A stretch of DNA of 64,000 bases from JAXMDT01 sp046348685 (lineage in GTDB: Bacteria; Pseudomonadota; Alphaproteobacteria; Rickettsiales; UBA998). The notes beneath the pieces were generated by a model. The model searched no databases. It was not told the origin of the DNA and was given only the letters and a program-made list of their open reading frames with translations. How positions within the stretch are numbered: the stretch's first letter is position 1; every line of letters begins with the position of its first letter. Below are positions 25,148-34,666 of this stretch, in pieces. The translations under genes were made by a program, and so were the position numbers. The DNA is taken from assembly GCA_046348685.1 (NCBI GenBank), contig JAXMDT010000005.1:88638-152637 (forward strand), in the 5' to 3' direction.

Positions 25148-27228
25148 GCAACTTGAATATCCTTCAAGAATAAATTGATCTCTTCGTTCAGCGACTCGGA
25201 CTGCTTGAAGAGATGCTTGGCCGAAGACAATACTTTGGTCGTTGACTGGCTGGCAATCTCGCTCGATTCGGAAACGGTGACGATATTGTGATTGATATCT
25301 TCCACGCCGCGTGCCGCCATCTGCATATTACCGGCTATCTCATTGGTCACGGCAGTCTGCTCTTCGATAGCCGCCGCGATATTGCTTGAGAATTCGTTCG
25401 CCTTGGTGATCGCATCTTTGATGGTTTTCAGCACGTCGATCACGTCCATCGACATACCCTGCAGATGGGAAATTTGCTTGCGGATTTCCTCCGTTGCCTT
25501 GTGCGTCTGGCCAGCGAGCGCTTTCACCTCATTGGCAACGACCGCAAAGCCTTTGCCTGCTTCCCCGGCGCGGGCGGATTCAATCGTCGCATTGAGCGCA
25601 AGCAGGTTGATCTGGCTCGCGATCTCTTCGATCAGCTGGGCGATATTGCTAATGGAATCGGATGCTTCGGCGAATTGCGCGATGGAGTTATCGGCGCGGC
25701 CGGTACAACTGACCGCATCGCGCATGACTTCCGTGGTGCGGGAAACCTGGCGCGAAATTTCATTGACCGATGCCGACATTTCCTCTGCCGCCGAAGCGAC
25801 TGTCTGCACATTGACTAGTGTCTGACCGGAAGCGGAGGAAACGTTACCCGTTTTCTGGCTGGCATCGGCAACTACCGTTGCCATGTTTTCCGCTGTTCTG
25901 CAAAGCTCATCCGCAGAGTCTTCCACTTGCTTCAGAGCTGATTTGGTATGCTGCTCAAAGCTGAGAATCATCGATTCAATCTTGCTTTGGCGTGCGGCCT
26001 TGCGCGCCGTTTCCTTCTTATCCGCTTCATCCATCTCTTTAGCACGAATGGCGGTTTCCTTAAAATATTGCACTGCTTTCGCCATATCGCCGATTTCATC
26101 CTTTTTAGCAAGGCTCGGCACTTCTGTATCGAGTTTGCCTTCAGCAAGCTCGTGCATGGCATGCTGCAGCGCTTTGATGGGGCGCACGATGCCGCGGGTA
26201 ATCAGAAAAAATAAAAACAGGGCGGCGACAATCGCTGCGGAAGTCAATCCCAGAACGCGCGTTTTATAATTATCATAGTCCTGAATACGGGTTTTCAGCA
26301 GGACATCCAGTTCGTTCGCTGCCGTATCCCAGAGAGCGTAGCTTGTTTCCCGCGCATTTTCTGCAACCGTACTGAAGTCATTGATAGCCGGGATAGCGCC
26401 TGTATTGGCGATGTGATCGAGCATATCGATCAATGCAGTATTTGCCTTAGTGTAATTATCGAGCGCCGGACGGATGTTCTTTTCTAACGTTTCACTTTTG
26501 TCGTAGAAATTGGCATCTTCTTTGAACGCGGTATCAAGGCTTGCCTGTACGCGGCTCATGTCGGCTTCTTTCAACATGCTGGCATAGATGCCGATCTGCA
26601 GGCGTTCTTCGCGGCTGAGTTCGGTGCCGCGGCTCAAGATTGGATGCAGGGAGGTCAGAATGGCATTTATCCGGTCTTGCGTTTGCGGCAGGGCAAGCAG
26701 GGTTACATCCATCGTATAATAGCTGTCCAGATCCGGATCGAGGATCAGGTTCGACGTATCACCGGCATGCGCGATCATGCCCCGTATATCCGCGATCAAT
26801 GACAAAAGCGCGCCATTGGCATCGGCATTCGCATCCAGTGATTTTTTCATCGCTTCCCATTTCGCCTGCACGACGGATGGTTTCAGATGATCGCGCCCAC
26901 GCATTTTCAGGCCGTCATCGGTAAATTGCAGCTCTTCCCCGAATTCCGCATCTGTTTTGGCAAGGTCGGCAAAGCCTTCATCGATTACGCCGATCAATTT
27001 GTCTGCATTGCTATCCTGCCTTGAAATAGCGATGTGAAGCGCACTGACGTTTTCGAGCAATTTTTCCAGTGGCTTTTGGAACGCATTTCCTTCCACCTCC
27101 AGCGTGGAGAAACGGATGTTGGTATTGATGCCATCGATAACGAAATAAAATAATACCCAAAGTGGAATCATGAACGCGACGATAACCGCCATCAGGCGAT
27201 GGGAAATACGAAAAGAAGGCATATGCAT
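25144..27228 (-). CDS. Methyl-accepting chemotaxis protein
   Basis: The 694-residue receptor has an N-terminal membrane helix (residues ~12-30, LMAVIVAFMIPLWVLFYFVI), a helical periplasmic sensing region of about 300 residues, and a second membrane helix near residues 330-350 (AAIVAALFLFFLITRGIV). A HAMP domain follows (RPIKALQHAMHELAEGKLDT), then the cytoplasmic signalling domain with the conserved hairpin tip (QINLLALNATIESARAGEAG, KGFAVVANEVKALAGQTHKA). There is no C-terminal CheR/CheB pentapeptide. Ligand unknown. It lies within the split truB-rbfA interval with no che genes nearby. Confidence 0.95.
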   Translation of the reverse strand: MHMPSFRISHRLMAVIVAFMIPLWVLFYFVIDGINTNIRFSTLEVEGNAFQKPLEKLLENVSALHIAISRQDSNADKLIGVIDEGFADLAKTDAEFGEELQFTDDGLKMRGRDHLKPSVVQAKWEAMKKSLDANADANGALLSLIADIRGMIAHAGDTSNLILDPDLDSYYTMDVTLLALPQTQDRINAILTSLHPILSRGTELSREERLQIGIYASMLKEADMSRVQASLDTAFKEDANFYDKSETLEKNIRPALDNYTKANTALIDMLDHIANTGAIPAINDFSTVAENARETSYALWDTAANELDVLLKTRIQDYDNYKTRVLGLTSAAIVAALFLFFLITRGIVRPIKALQHAMHELAEGKLDTEVPSLAKKDEIGDMAKAVQYFKETAIRAKEMDEADKKETARKAARQSKIESMILSFEQHTKSALKQVEDSADELCRTAENMATVVADASQKTGNVSSASGQTLVNVQTVASAAEEMSASVNEISRQVSRTTEVMRDAVSCTGRADNSIAQFAEASDSISNIAQLIEEIASQINLLALNATIESARAGEAGKGFAVVANEVKALAGQTHKATEEIRKQISHLQGMSMDVIDVLKTIKDAITKANEFSSNIAAAIEEQTAVTNEIAGNMQMAARGVEDINHNIVTVSESSEIASQSTTKVLSSAKHLFKQSESLNEEINLFLKDIQVA

Positions 27229-27391
27229 TACTACGTGTATGAGAGTTTATGGCTTCAATCTAGCCGTTTAAAGTTAATAAATTCTTATGTTTAGAAATGA
27301 ATCAAAACTCGGGAAATCCCTGATTTCCAAGCACATGCAAATATGTTATATTTGAATAGAATGCTTACAATCAAAAACAAATAACGAGCAC

Positions 27392-29512
27392 ATGCGTTTT
27401 TACCACAAAATTATTTTCCTGTTATTTGGATTTTTTTTGCAGGGCATGTTATTTGCTTTTTCTGCGAACGCTACAGGGCTACTGGAAACGACGCCCGCTA
27501 TTTTTAAGGAAACCAGGTGCTTCGGCTCGGTAACCATGCCGCCGAAACCCGGGCCGATACAAAATCCCCCGATCGATGGGTTTATTCCGCCGGGCATTGT
27601 TCCGCCGTGCCTCCCAAAACCGTCGTGCAGCATTGCCGTCGGATCTTCCGGCCAGCTGCAATCCGCGTTAAATTCAACAAACTGTGGCTGCGAAATCGTC
27701 GTCGCTGGCGGAAGTTATTCAGGTGCGTTCCAGGCATCGAAAGCCTGCACTCTAAGCAACCCTCTGGTCGTGCGCTCCGCTTCGCCGCAAGCGGCTGTGC
27801 TTCGCTCGCAATTTACGCTGTCAGGCAGCGGCACTTACGTATCCGGATTTACGGTCACGGGTGGAAGTTTTCAGGTCAATAGCGGGAAAGAAAACGTCAT
27901 TATCGGCAACCGGTTCACGACGCCCGGCGACATTACTGTAGGTGGCGGCGGGGCGAGCAGTAACCAGATCGTCTATAACCATTTCGATCATACCATTGTT
28001 CCTGGGATCGACTCTACCGGCGCTCCCGGGGATGCAAATATCTTATTTAATCTTCGCCCTAACGATAATCCGCAAAATCAAAACAACGTCGTTGCGTTCA
28101 ATCATTTTGATTCCGGAAATGTATGGGGCATATGGGTCGGGACTTACGATCTGGAAAGCCGTTTCGAATATATTTACAGAGCGCAAACCTTGATTTCGAA
28201 TAATTTATGGACCAACTGGCAGGGGAAAGATGCACTCGAAATCAAATCCCATTCCAACATCGTTCAGTATAATACCATCGTAGGAGGGCGGGCTAAATTG
28301 CTGAACCGGAACGGCAGTTACTCAAAATTCATCGCTAATTACATTGAGGGCAGCACGGGGATAGACATTTATGATAACAATCATTTCCTTTTAGGTAATA
28401 AGGTTATCAGTTCAAGTATCAAACTGATGGCGAACGGGTATGTCGGTACCGCCGAACGTGCGGAAGAAGGTAAGGGGTTACGCAAAGGAGCCGATAACAG
28501 CCAACTGATTGGGAATACCGGGCCTCTGATTTTAGGTTTTGATTTTGGTGATTTAAAAAGCCCCAGCGCCGTAAAAAATCTATGCATTCAAGATCATACA
28601 GGGCCGATTACCAACGGCAATCAGGGTGCGACGGGCACGCGCACCACGTGCGGTTGGACAGGGCCTGTTCCTGAGGCGCGCAAATTATCGCCGGGGGAAG
28701 TCGGCACGATTCGCTTTGTAGGAGGAAATACCGCAGGCTGCTCTTCGACACCTTCCGATCCCGTTGACCCCGTTGACCCAGGACCTGAACCAGATCCGGA
28801 AACATTGATTCCTTGCAAGGGGACATTTGCGCTTGGCCCAGATTATACGCAAGGCTGGGCAGTGCATAAAATAGTGGGTAGCGCGTCGGTGACGCAGGAG
28901 CCGAATGGTTTGCTCGTCCAGTCCGGACCTGTCAACGGCTCGGGCGAAGGCACGGGAGGCGTTGCTTTATGGAGCAAATGCCTAAAGGCGAGCCCATGGC
29001 GCGTGGAATTTGATTATACGCAGCTCGATGCCACAGCGACGACGAACGGCAATGGTGTTTTCAGCCAGTTTGCCTTTTCCGTGCTGGATAAGGACATTGC
29101 GGAAGATGACGGCCCGGAATTTGCAACGCCCGCCGTTTACACGTCCTACGAGCCAACCGATTATTATTACGCCGATCTGGTAACGGGATACCGCATCAGC
29201 TTCGATACGTTTAATACGCTCAATCCGTCGCTTTCAAACGCGATACGCATGCGTCAGTTTAATGCCAACGGGGAGCGTCCGCCGATCGATCCCGTATCCG
29301 CAAAGCCGTTTCCGTTTACAAAAGATGTGACGTATCATGTGACCGTCATGCGCAATGGCGGAAGCCTGACAGTAACGGCGCGCGATCCTTCCGGCGGTTC
29401 GACGACGCAAACGTTTTCAAACGGCGCTCTCGGTACGTATCAAAATGGATTCTTCGGATTCCGCTTCAGCGAAGGCAAGCGGGCACGTATCAGCAATTTC
29501 ACCGTAAATTAA
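27392..29512 (+). CDS. Secreted PL6-like parallel beta-helix protein with C-terminal jelly-roll-like domain and CFG signature
   Basis: The 706-residue product has a Sec signal peptide (residues 1-27, ending FSANA). Residues 35-60 carry a signature shared with two other secreted proteins here: PAIFKETRCFG, KPGP, a proline-rich stretch, and a later Cys-Ser. A right-handed beta-helix follows (about 80-440). Around residues 280-310, DALEIKSHSNIVQYNT and LLNRNGS resemble the Lys and Arg active-site segments of PL6 alginate/chondroitin lyases. A DP-repeat linker (PVDPVDPGPEPDPE, ~455-468) leads to a C-terminal beta-rich domain (SASVTQEPNGLLVQSG, ARISNFTVN) of concanavalin-like type. The lyase call is inferred from pattern only. 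It lies opposite in strand to the MCP and rbfA. Confidence 0.65.
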   Translation: MRFYHKIIFLLFGFFLQGMLFAFSANATGLLETTPAIFKETRCFGSVTMPPKPGPIQNPPIDGFIPPGIVPPCLPKPSCSIAVGSSGQLQSALNSTNCGCEIVVAGGSYSGAFQASKACTLSNPLVVRSASPQAAVLRSQFTLSGSGTYVSGFTVTGGSFQVNSGKENVIIGNRFTTPGDITVGGGGASSNQIVYNHFDHTIVPGIDSTGAPGDANILFNLRPNDNPQNQNNVVAFNHFDSGNVWGIWVGTYDLESRFEYIYRAQTLISNNLWTNWQGKDALEIKSHSNIVQYNTIVGGRAKLLNRNGSYSKFIANYIEGSTGIDIYDNNHFLLGNKVISSSIKLMANGYVGTAERAEEGKGLRKGADNSQLIGNTGPLILGFDFGDLKSPSAVKNLCIQDHTGPITNGNQGATGTRTTCGWTGPVPEARKLSPGEVGTIRFVGGNTAGCSSTPSDPVDPVDPGPEPDPETLIPCKGTFALGPDYTQGWAVHKIVGSASVTQEPNGLLVQSGPVNGSGEGTGGVALWSKCLKASPWRVEFDYTQLDATATTNGNGVFSQFAFSVLDKDIAEDDGPEFATPAVYTSYEPTDYYYADLVTGYRISFDTFNTLNPSLSNAIRMRQFNANGERPPIDPVSAKPFPFTKDVTYHVTVMRNGGSLTVTARDPSGGSTTQTFSNGALGTYQNGFFGFRFSEGKRARISNFTVN

Positions 29513-29514
29513 AT

Positions 29515-29898
29515 TTAGTCGGCGTCGTTCGCATCTTCTTTGGGCTTAAGCAATGCGGCGATCTTGGCTGCTTCGTCGAACGTTTCGTCTACCTTGAAAC
29601 GGAACGTTGGCGCGTGGCGTAATTTAACGCGCTCGGATACCAGCTTTCGGAACTGTGCATGATGCCGGTTTAACGTCTCAACGACATGGTTTGCGTCTTT
29701 ACCGGCGAGCGGCATGACATAAGCCGTTGCATTGCTGAGATCAGGGCTGATACGGACTTCCGATACCGTGATCGACGTGCCATCCAGCTCGTGAATACGG
29801 TAATCCCCGCGCATGAAAACGGAAGACAGCGCATGTCGAAGCTCCTCGCCTACCTTTAACTGGCGCGGACTGCGTGGCTGGTTGCTGGATTGTTTCAT
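29515..29898 (-). CDS. rbfA: Ribosome-binding factor A
   Basis: RbfA assists 30S maturation and cold adaptation. The 127-residue protein has the KH-like fold sequence: QLKVGEELRHALSSVFMRGD, SITVSEVRISPDLSNATAYV, HAQFRKLVSERVKLRHAPTF and FKVDETFDEAAKIAALL. It lies 3 nt downstream of infB, the conserved order. The convergent lyase-like gene ends 2 nt away. Confidence 0.96.
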   Translation of the reverse strand: MKQSSNQPRSPRQLKVGEELRHALSSVFMRGDYRIHELDGTSITVSEVRISPDLSNATAYVMPLAGKDANHVVETLNRHHAQFRKLVSERVKLRHAPTFRFKVDETFDEAAKIAALLKPKEDANDAD

Positions 29899-29901
29899 AA
29901 C

Positions 29902-32370
29902 TTAAACGGAACGAGCGATTTCCTCGACCTCGAAGGCCTCAATCTGGTCGCCTTCGCGAACATCGTCATAATTCTCGAATGCCATGCCGCACTCGAATCC
30001 GTATTTCACTTCCTTCTCTTCGTCCTTGAAGCGTTTCAGTGTTTTCAGCGTGCCTTCGTGGATCACGACGTTATCGCGCAGCAGGCGAACTTTCGCGCCG
30101 CGCTTGATCATGCCTTCGGTAACCATACAGCCGGCCACTTTGCCAATCTTGCTGATATTGAAGATCTGGCGGACTTCGGCGTAGCCAAGCAGGTTTTCGC
30201 GTTTTTCCGGCGAAAGCAGGCCGGAGAGTGCTGCTTTCACATCATCGACGAGATCGTAGATGATCGAATAATAACGGATGTCGATTTTCTCTTTATCAGC
30301 CAAAGTGCGTGCACCCGAAGTCGCACGGACGTTAAAGCCAAACACGATCGCGCCGGTCGCCTGGGCAAGTGAAATATCCGATTCGTTGATCCCGCCAACG
30401 CCGGAGTGAATGACTTTCACCGCGACTTCTTCGCCGTTGAACTTGCTGACGCTGCCGATGATGGCTTCGACAGAACCCTGCACATCGCCCTTGATGATAA
30501 GCGGCAGTTCTTTCACTTTTGCATCCGAAGCCTGAACAAACAGCTGATCAAGCGATTTTGCGGTGGCGACGCTGAGGCGGTCGCGTTCTTTCTTCGAGCG
30601 GTATTCGGTAATGTCGCGTGCGGTTTTTTCATTCTCGACGACGGCGAACGCATCACCGGCGAGCGGCGGCTCATTCAGGCCGAGGACGGAGACGGGCTGC
30701 GATGGAATCGCGGTTTTGATGCTCTGTCCCTTATCATCGGAGATAGCGCGGATTTTACCCCAGCTGGCACCGGCAACGACGATATCGCCGACATTCAGCG
30801 TGCCTTTCTGCACAAGGAACGTCGCGACGGCGCCGCGGCCTTTATCGATCTGCGCTTCGATCACCACGCCCGTCGCCTTGCGGTTCGGGTTGGCTTTCAG
30901 CTCAAGAATCTCCGCCTGCAGCAGGATCGCTTCTTCGAGCTTGTCGAGATTCATTTTCTGCTTTGCCGAAACTTCAATCACCTGGATATCGCCGCCGAAT
31001 TCTTCGGCAACCAGTTCATGCTGCATCAGTTCGGTCTTGATACGCTTCGGATCGGCTTCCGGCTTGTCGATCTTGTTAACCGCAACGATGATCGGCACGC
31101 CTGCGGCGCGCGCATGCGCGATGGCTTCTTCGGTCTGCGCCATGATGCCGTCATCGGCAGCGACAACCAAGACCACAATATCAGTCGCTTTAGCGCCGCG
31201 TGAGCGCATGGCGGTGAAAGCTTCGTGGCCCGGCGTGTCGAGGAAAGTGATTTTCTGGCCGTTTCGCTCAACCTGGTAGGCGCCGATATGCTGTGTGATG
31301 CCGCCCGCTTCGCCCGCGACTACATTCGCATCGCGCAGCGCATCGAGGAGGGAGGTCTTACCATGATCGACGTGGCCCATAATGGTGACAACCGGCGCGC
31401 GCGGCAGCAGGTTTTCTTCCGATTCTTTTTCCTCGATCAGGATGTTTTCCACCTGGTCTTCGGTAACACGTTTAATCTTGTGGCCGAATTCATGAATGAT
31501 CAATTCCGCCGTATCCGCATCGATTGACTGCGAAACGGTTGCCATCGTGCCCATTTTCATCAATGCCATGATCACATCGTTGACGCGCTCGGCCATACGA
31601 TTGGCGAGGTCAGAAACGGTAATGGTTTCAGGCACCACGACTTCGCGGAAAATCTTGCCCTGTACATCGCCCGGTCCTTCGGCGCGGCGGGCTTTTTCAC
31701 GCTGGCGGCGCACGGAAGCGAGGGAGCGGATGCGCTCTTCCTGGTATTCCAGTGCTTGTGCAACAGTGATTTTGTTGGACTGGCGACGTGCACCTTCTTT
31801 CAGGCGGATTTTGCCGGTTTTCTTCGGATCGACTGCGGCTGCTTCCTCATCCTCAATGACCGGAGGACGGCGGATTTCGGGGCGCAGCGGTTGCTGGCCC
31901 GGCGCCTGCTGTTGCTGTTGTTGTTGTGCCGGACGGGTAATATTCGATTTGTTTTTATCCTGGCGCTCATTCGGGCCGACTACGGTATTGCCGCGCTCAC
32001 GTTCCTTGTCACGGGCGGTAACGACCTGCGAGCCGGCGCGCTCGATCTGGTTTTTATCGCGCACCTGCGCGTCGAGAATATTGAGCATCGGGCCACGCTG
32101 CGCGGTGAAGCTGGTCACTGGCTGATTCGGATTCTGCTGCGGCTGATTGTCTTCTTCCTGCGGTTTGCGGCCTTGCACTTCTTCCATGCCGCCGGTGGAA
32201 TTGCGTGCAAACGTCCGTGTTTTCTTGACTTCGACCGTTACGCTCTTCGAGCGGCCATGCGTGAATTTTTGCTGCACCTTGCCGCTGTCGACTGTTTTGG
32301 TCAGCGACAGGGTGGTTTTGTTAGGCCGGTTCACGGTCAAAGTATCAGACTTATTGTCTTTGTTTGTCAT
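29902..32370 (-). CDS. infB: Translation initiation factor IF-2
   Basis: IF-2 is the GTPase that brings fMet-tRNA to the 30S subunit. The 822-residue protein has a low-complexity N terminus (about 1-230) with an alphaproteobacterial basic start (SKSVTVEVKKTRTF) and a Gln-rich run (QQQQQQQAPGQQ). The G domain holds GHVDHGKTSLLDALR, DTPGHEAFTAMRSRG and NKID. Domains II-IV and the C-terminal fMet-tRNA-binding domain follow (FNISKIGKVAGCMVTEG, FECGMAFENYDDVREGD). It is between ylxR and rbfA in the nusA operon. Confidence 0.98.
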   Translation of the reverse strand: MTNKDNKSDTLTVNRPNKTTLSLTKTVDSGKVQQKFTHGRSKSVTVEVKKTRTFARNSTGGMEEVQGRKPQEEDNQPQQNPNQPVTSFTAQRGPMLNILDAQVRDKNQIERAGSQVVTARDKERERGNTVVGPNERQDKNKSNITRPAQQQQQQQAPGQQPLRPEIRRPPVIEDEEAAAVDPKKTGKIRLKEGARRQSNKITVAQALEYQEERIRSLASVRRQREKARRAEGPGDVQGKIFREVVVPETITVSDLANRMAERVNDVIMALMKMGTMATVSQSIDADTAELIIHEFGHKIKRVTEDQVENILIEEKESEENLLPRAPVVTIMGHVDHGKTSLLDALRDANVVAGEAGGITQHIGAYQVERNGQKITFLDTPGHEAFTAMRSRGAKATDIVVLVVAADDGIMAQTEEAIAHARAAGVPIIVAVNKIDKPEADPKRIKTELMQHELVAEEFGGDIQVIEVSAKQKMNLDKLEEAILLQAEILELKANPNRKATGVVIEAQIDKGRGAVATFLVQKGTLNVGDIVVAGASWGKIRAISDDKGQSIKTAIPSQPVSVLGLNEPPLAGDAFAVVENEKTARDITEYRSKKERDRLSVATAKSLDQLFVQASDAKVKELPLIIKGDVQGSVEAIIGSVSKFNGEEVAVKVIHSGVGGINESDISLAQATGAIVFGFNVRATSGARTLADKEKIDIRYYSIIYDLVDDVKAALSGLLSPEKRENLLGYAEVRQIFNISKIGKVAGCMVTEGMIKRGAKVRLLRDNVVIHEGTLKTLKRFKDEEKEVKYGFECGMAFENYDDVREGDQIEAFEVEEIARSV

Positions 32371-32416
32371 CAGGTTACAGGTGATTGCTTGCCAATTATA
32401 TTTAAAAAGTAGCCCC

Positions 32417-32998
32417 TTATAGCGTATCTATTTCGCGAAATCCAGCAAAACGGCGCATTTCTTTTAGTATCTCGCCGGCTATCCCGGAAGTCATTACAAC
32501 AACATGGACGGCATCCGCGCGTCCTACCGGCCTGCCTAATTCCGTACGGGTAAAATCACGCGATGGTGAAAGTCCGTGCGGCAGGCGCGAAAGCTTTTCA
32601 AAATCCGCATCCCCGCCATCTTTTGCATCGAACCAAAGCGCTGCTTTCCGGCTGGTAAGCGCTTCCATGGACTTTGAAAACCCGCTGACCAGTACGCCGC
32701 TCTTGTTAGCTAAAGAAAGTAGGTCGAGAACGCGTTTTTTCAAGAGCGTTTCCGTCTGTGCAGCTAATTCAGCCTCTGGTTTGGTTTTCTGTTTCAATGA
32801 ACGCGCGAACAGGTTTTTGCGCGCCGCCTCCGCCACGGCATTGCGCGTCGCTATCACCCAGACGCCGCGTCCAGGTAACTTGCCCGTAATATCCGGAAGG
32901 ATATTGCCGCCGGGGTCTGCCACAAAACGAATCATCTCCTCCTTGGATTTTTCCTGGGAGGTGACAATGCACGTGCGTACTGGCGATGATTTATCCAT
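32417..32998 (-). CDS. YlxR/DUF448 RNA-binding protein with L7Ae-like C-terminal domain
   Basis: The 193-residue protein has an N-terminal YlxR domain (RTCIVTSQEKSKEEMIRFV, then LPGRGVWVIATRNAV). The C-terminal half resembles L7Ae/L30e-type domains (LDLLSLANKSGVLVSGFSKS). This two-domain form between nusA and infB is standard in alphaproteobacteria. The family binds RNA; an exact role is not settled (nucleoid-associated and RNase P-related roles have been proposed for YlxR homologues). A 113-nt gap containing a palindromic repeat separates it from nusA. Confidence 0.92.
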   Translation of the reverse strand: MDKSSPVRTCIVTSQEKSKEEMIRFVADPGGNILPDITGKLPGRGVWVIATRNAVAEAARKNLFARSLKQKTKPEAELAAQTETLLKKRVLDLLSLANKSGVLVSGFSKSMEALTSRKAALWFDAKDGGDADFEKLSRLPHGLSPSRDFTRTELGRPVGRADAVHVVVMTSGIAGEILKEMRRFAGFREIDTL

Positions 32999-33069
32999 TG
33001 TCTACTCGGGCTTGGCGCGATTGCAATCCGGAGGTTTGCAGTAGCAAACCTTACCGGGGAAACCATGCA

Positions 33070-33100
33070 GTCTGGATCCCCGGGCGAAGCCGGGGATGAC
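33070..33100. repeat. REP-like palindromic fragment
   Basis: The sequence contains GGATCCCCGGGCG, a GAAGCC turn and GGGGATGAC, forming a CCCCGG/CCGGGG hairpin. It is similar in style to one end of the 19731-19855 element (GGATTCC.../GGAATGAC). It lies between nusA and ylxR, so its hairpin would be in the operon mRNA. Confidence 0.55.
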
Positions 33101-33111
33101 AGTTATTTTAC

Positions 33112-34653
33112 TTAAGCATTTGCGGCGGCTTCAGCAGGCGCTTCTTCTTCGCCTTCAAACCAGTGCGCCCGCGCTTTCATGATGAGGTCGTTCACTTCGC
33201 GCAGTTTCATGCCTGAATCCGGTACGAGTTCGACGAATTCCTCCGCCGACAGGTCCGCGAGGTCATCGCGCGATTTAACGCCTTTTTCACCGAGCTTGAT
33301 GACGAGTTCGTTGCCGATGCCTTCAAGCGAGGAGAGGTCTTCCTGAATGCCGAGCGACTTCATCTTCTCGGACATTTCCTTATCACGCGCTTCGATCCAG
33401 CTGGATGCGCGGCTGCGCAGTTCGCGCGCGACATCTTCATCGAATCCTTCGATTTTGGCGAGGTCTTCCACCGGTACGTACGCGACTTCCTCAACCGAAG
33501 AGAAGCCCTCGGTGACAAGCAGGTGTGCGATCACTTCTTCAACATCCAGCGCTTCGACGAAGAGTTGCGACAGGCGGTTGAATTCCTGGCTGCGGCGTTC
33601 GGATTCTGTTGCTTCGGTCAGAATATCGATGTTCCAGCCGGTCAGCTGCGCGGCAAGGCGCACGTTCTGACCGCGACGGCCAATAGCGAGGCTAAGCTGA
33701 TCGTCCGGGACAACGACTTCGATCTTGTTATTGTCTTCATCGAGAACGACCTTGGTCACTTCCGCTGATGAGATCGCGTTTACCACAAACGTTGCCGGAT
33801 CTTCGTTATATTCCACGATGTCTACTTTTTCGCCCTGCAGTTCGTTGACGACAGCCTGCACGCGTGAACCGCGCACGCCAACGCAGGCAAGAATCGGGTT
33901 GACGCTCATATCGTTGGAAATGACGGCAATCTTGGCGCGTGAACCTGGATCGCGGGCAACGGCTTTGATTTCGATGATGCCGTCATAGATTTCGGGCACT
34001 TCCATTGCGAACAATTTCGCCATGAATTCAGGGCGCACGCGGGAGAGCAGGATCTGCGGGCCGGAGCGTTCCCGGCTGACCTGATAAACATAGGCGCGGA
34101 TGCGGTCGCCCTGGCGGATCGTTTCGCGCGGCAGGATTTCGTTCTTGCGGATAAAGCCTTCTGCATTGCCCAGGTCGACGGTCACATTGCCATATTCAAC
34201 GCGCTTCACCACGCCGTTGATCACATCGCCGACGCGGTCCTTGAATTCTTCGAACTGACGGTCACGCTCTGCATCGCGTACTTTCTGCACGATGACCTGT
34301 TTGGCGGTTTGCGCGGCGATACGTCCGAAATCGATCGGGGGCAGGGGATCGCGGATCGTGTCACCGGCTTTCAGGCTGCCATCTGTTTTTTGCGCGTCCG
34401 CTTCGGTGATCTGCGTAAATTCATTTTCAAGCGTTTCGACGACAGTGGTCACGCGGTAAAGCTGAATCTCGCCGGTTTTCTTATTGATCTCGGCGCGGAT
34501 ATCGCGCTCATGCCCATACTTGCGGCGACCCGCGATCTGGATTGCCTGTTCCATCGCATCGAGCACCGAATCGCGGTGAATGTTCTTCTCACGTGCCACG
34601 GCATCTGCGATCTGCAGGATTTCCGCGTTACCGAAGGATTGTGCTGTAGCCAT
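33112..34653 (-). CDS. nusA: Transcription termination/antitermination protein NusA
   Basis: NusA binds RNA polymerase and modulates pausing, termination and antitermination. The chosen start is the ATG at 34653 (MATAQSFGNAEILQIADAVA), preceded by AAGGGGC, giving 513 residues; the open frame continues upstream only because it overlaps rimP in another frame. Domains in order are the N-terminal domain (1-~125), S1 (VNGVVKRVEYGNVTVDLGNA region), two KH domains (VGVRGSRVQAVVNELQGEKV; AIGRRGQNVRLAAQLTGWNI) and C-terminal helix-hairpin-helix repeats (ALDVEEVIAHLLVTEGF; LEGIGNELVIKLGEKGV). It is 13 nt downstream of rimP. Confidence 0.97.
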   Translation of the reverse strand: MATAQSFGNAEILQIADAVAREKNIHRDSVLDAMEQAIQIAGRRKYGHERDIRAEINKKTGEIQLYRVTTVVETLENEFTQITEADAQKTDGSLKAGDTIRDPLPPIDFGRIAAQTAKQVIVQKVRDAERDRQFEEFKDRVGDVINGVVKRVEYGNVTVDLGNAEGFIRKNEILPRETIRQGDRIRAYVYQVSRERSGPQILLSRVRPEFMAKLFAMEVPEIYDGIIEIKAVARDPGSRAKIAVISNDMSVNPILACVGVRGSRVQAVVNELQGEKVDIVEYNEDPATFVVNAISSAEVTKVVLDEDNNKIEVVVPDDQLSLAIGRRGQNVRLAAQLTGWNIDILTEATESERRSQEFNRLSQLFVEALDVEEVIAHLLVTEGFSSVEEVAYVPVEDLAKIEGFDEDVARELRSRASSWIEARDKEMSEKMKSLGIQEDLSSLEGIGNELVIKLGEKGVKSRDDLADLSAEEFVELVPDSGMKLREVNDLIMKARAHWFEGEEEAPAEAAANA

Positions 34654-34666
34654 AATCTTGCCCCTT

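Noticed and set aside
30406..31203. Long plus-strand frames opposite infB
   Set aside because: They are antisense to the IF-2 G domain and have no recognisable protein features.
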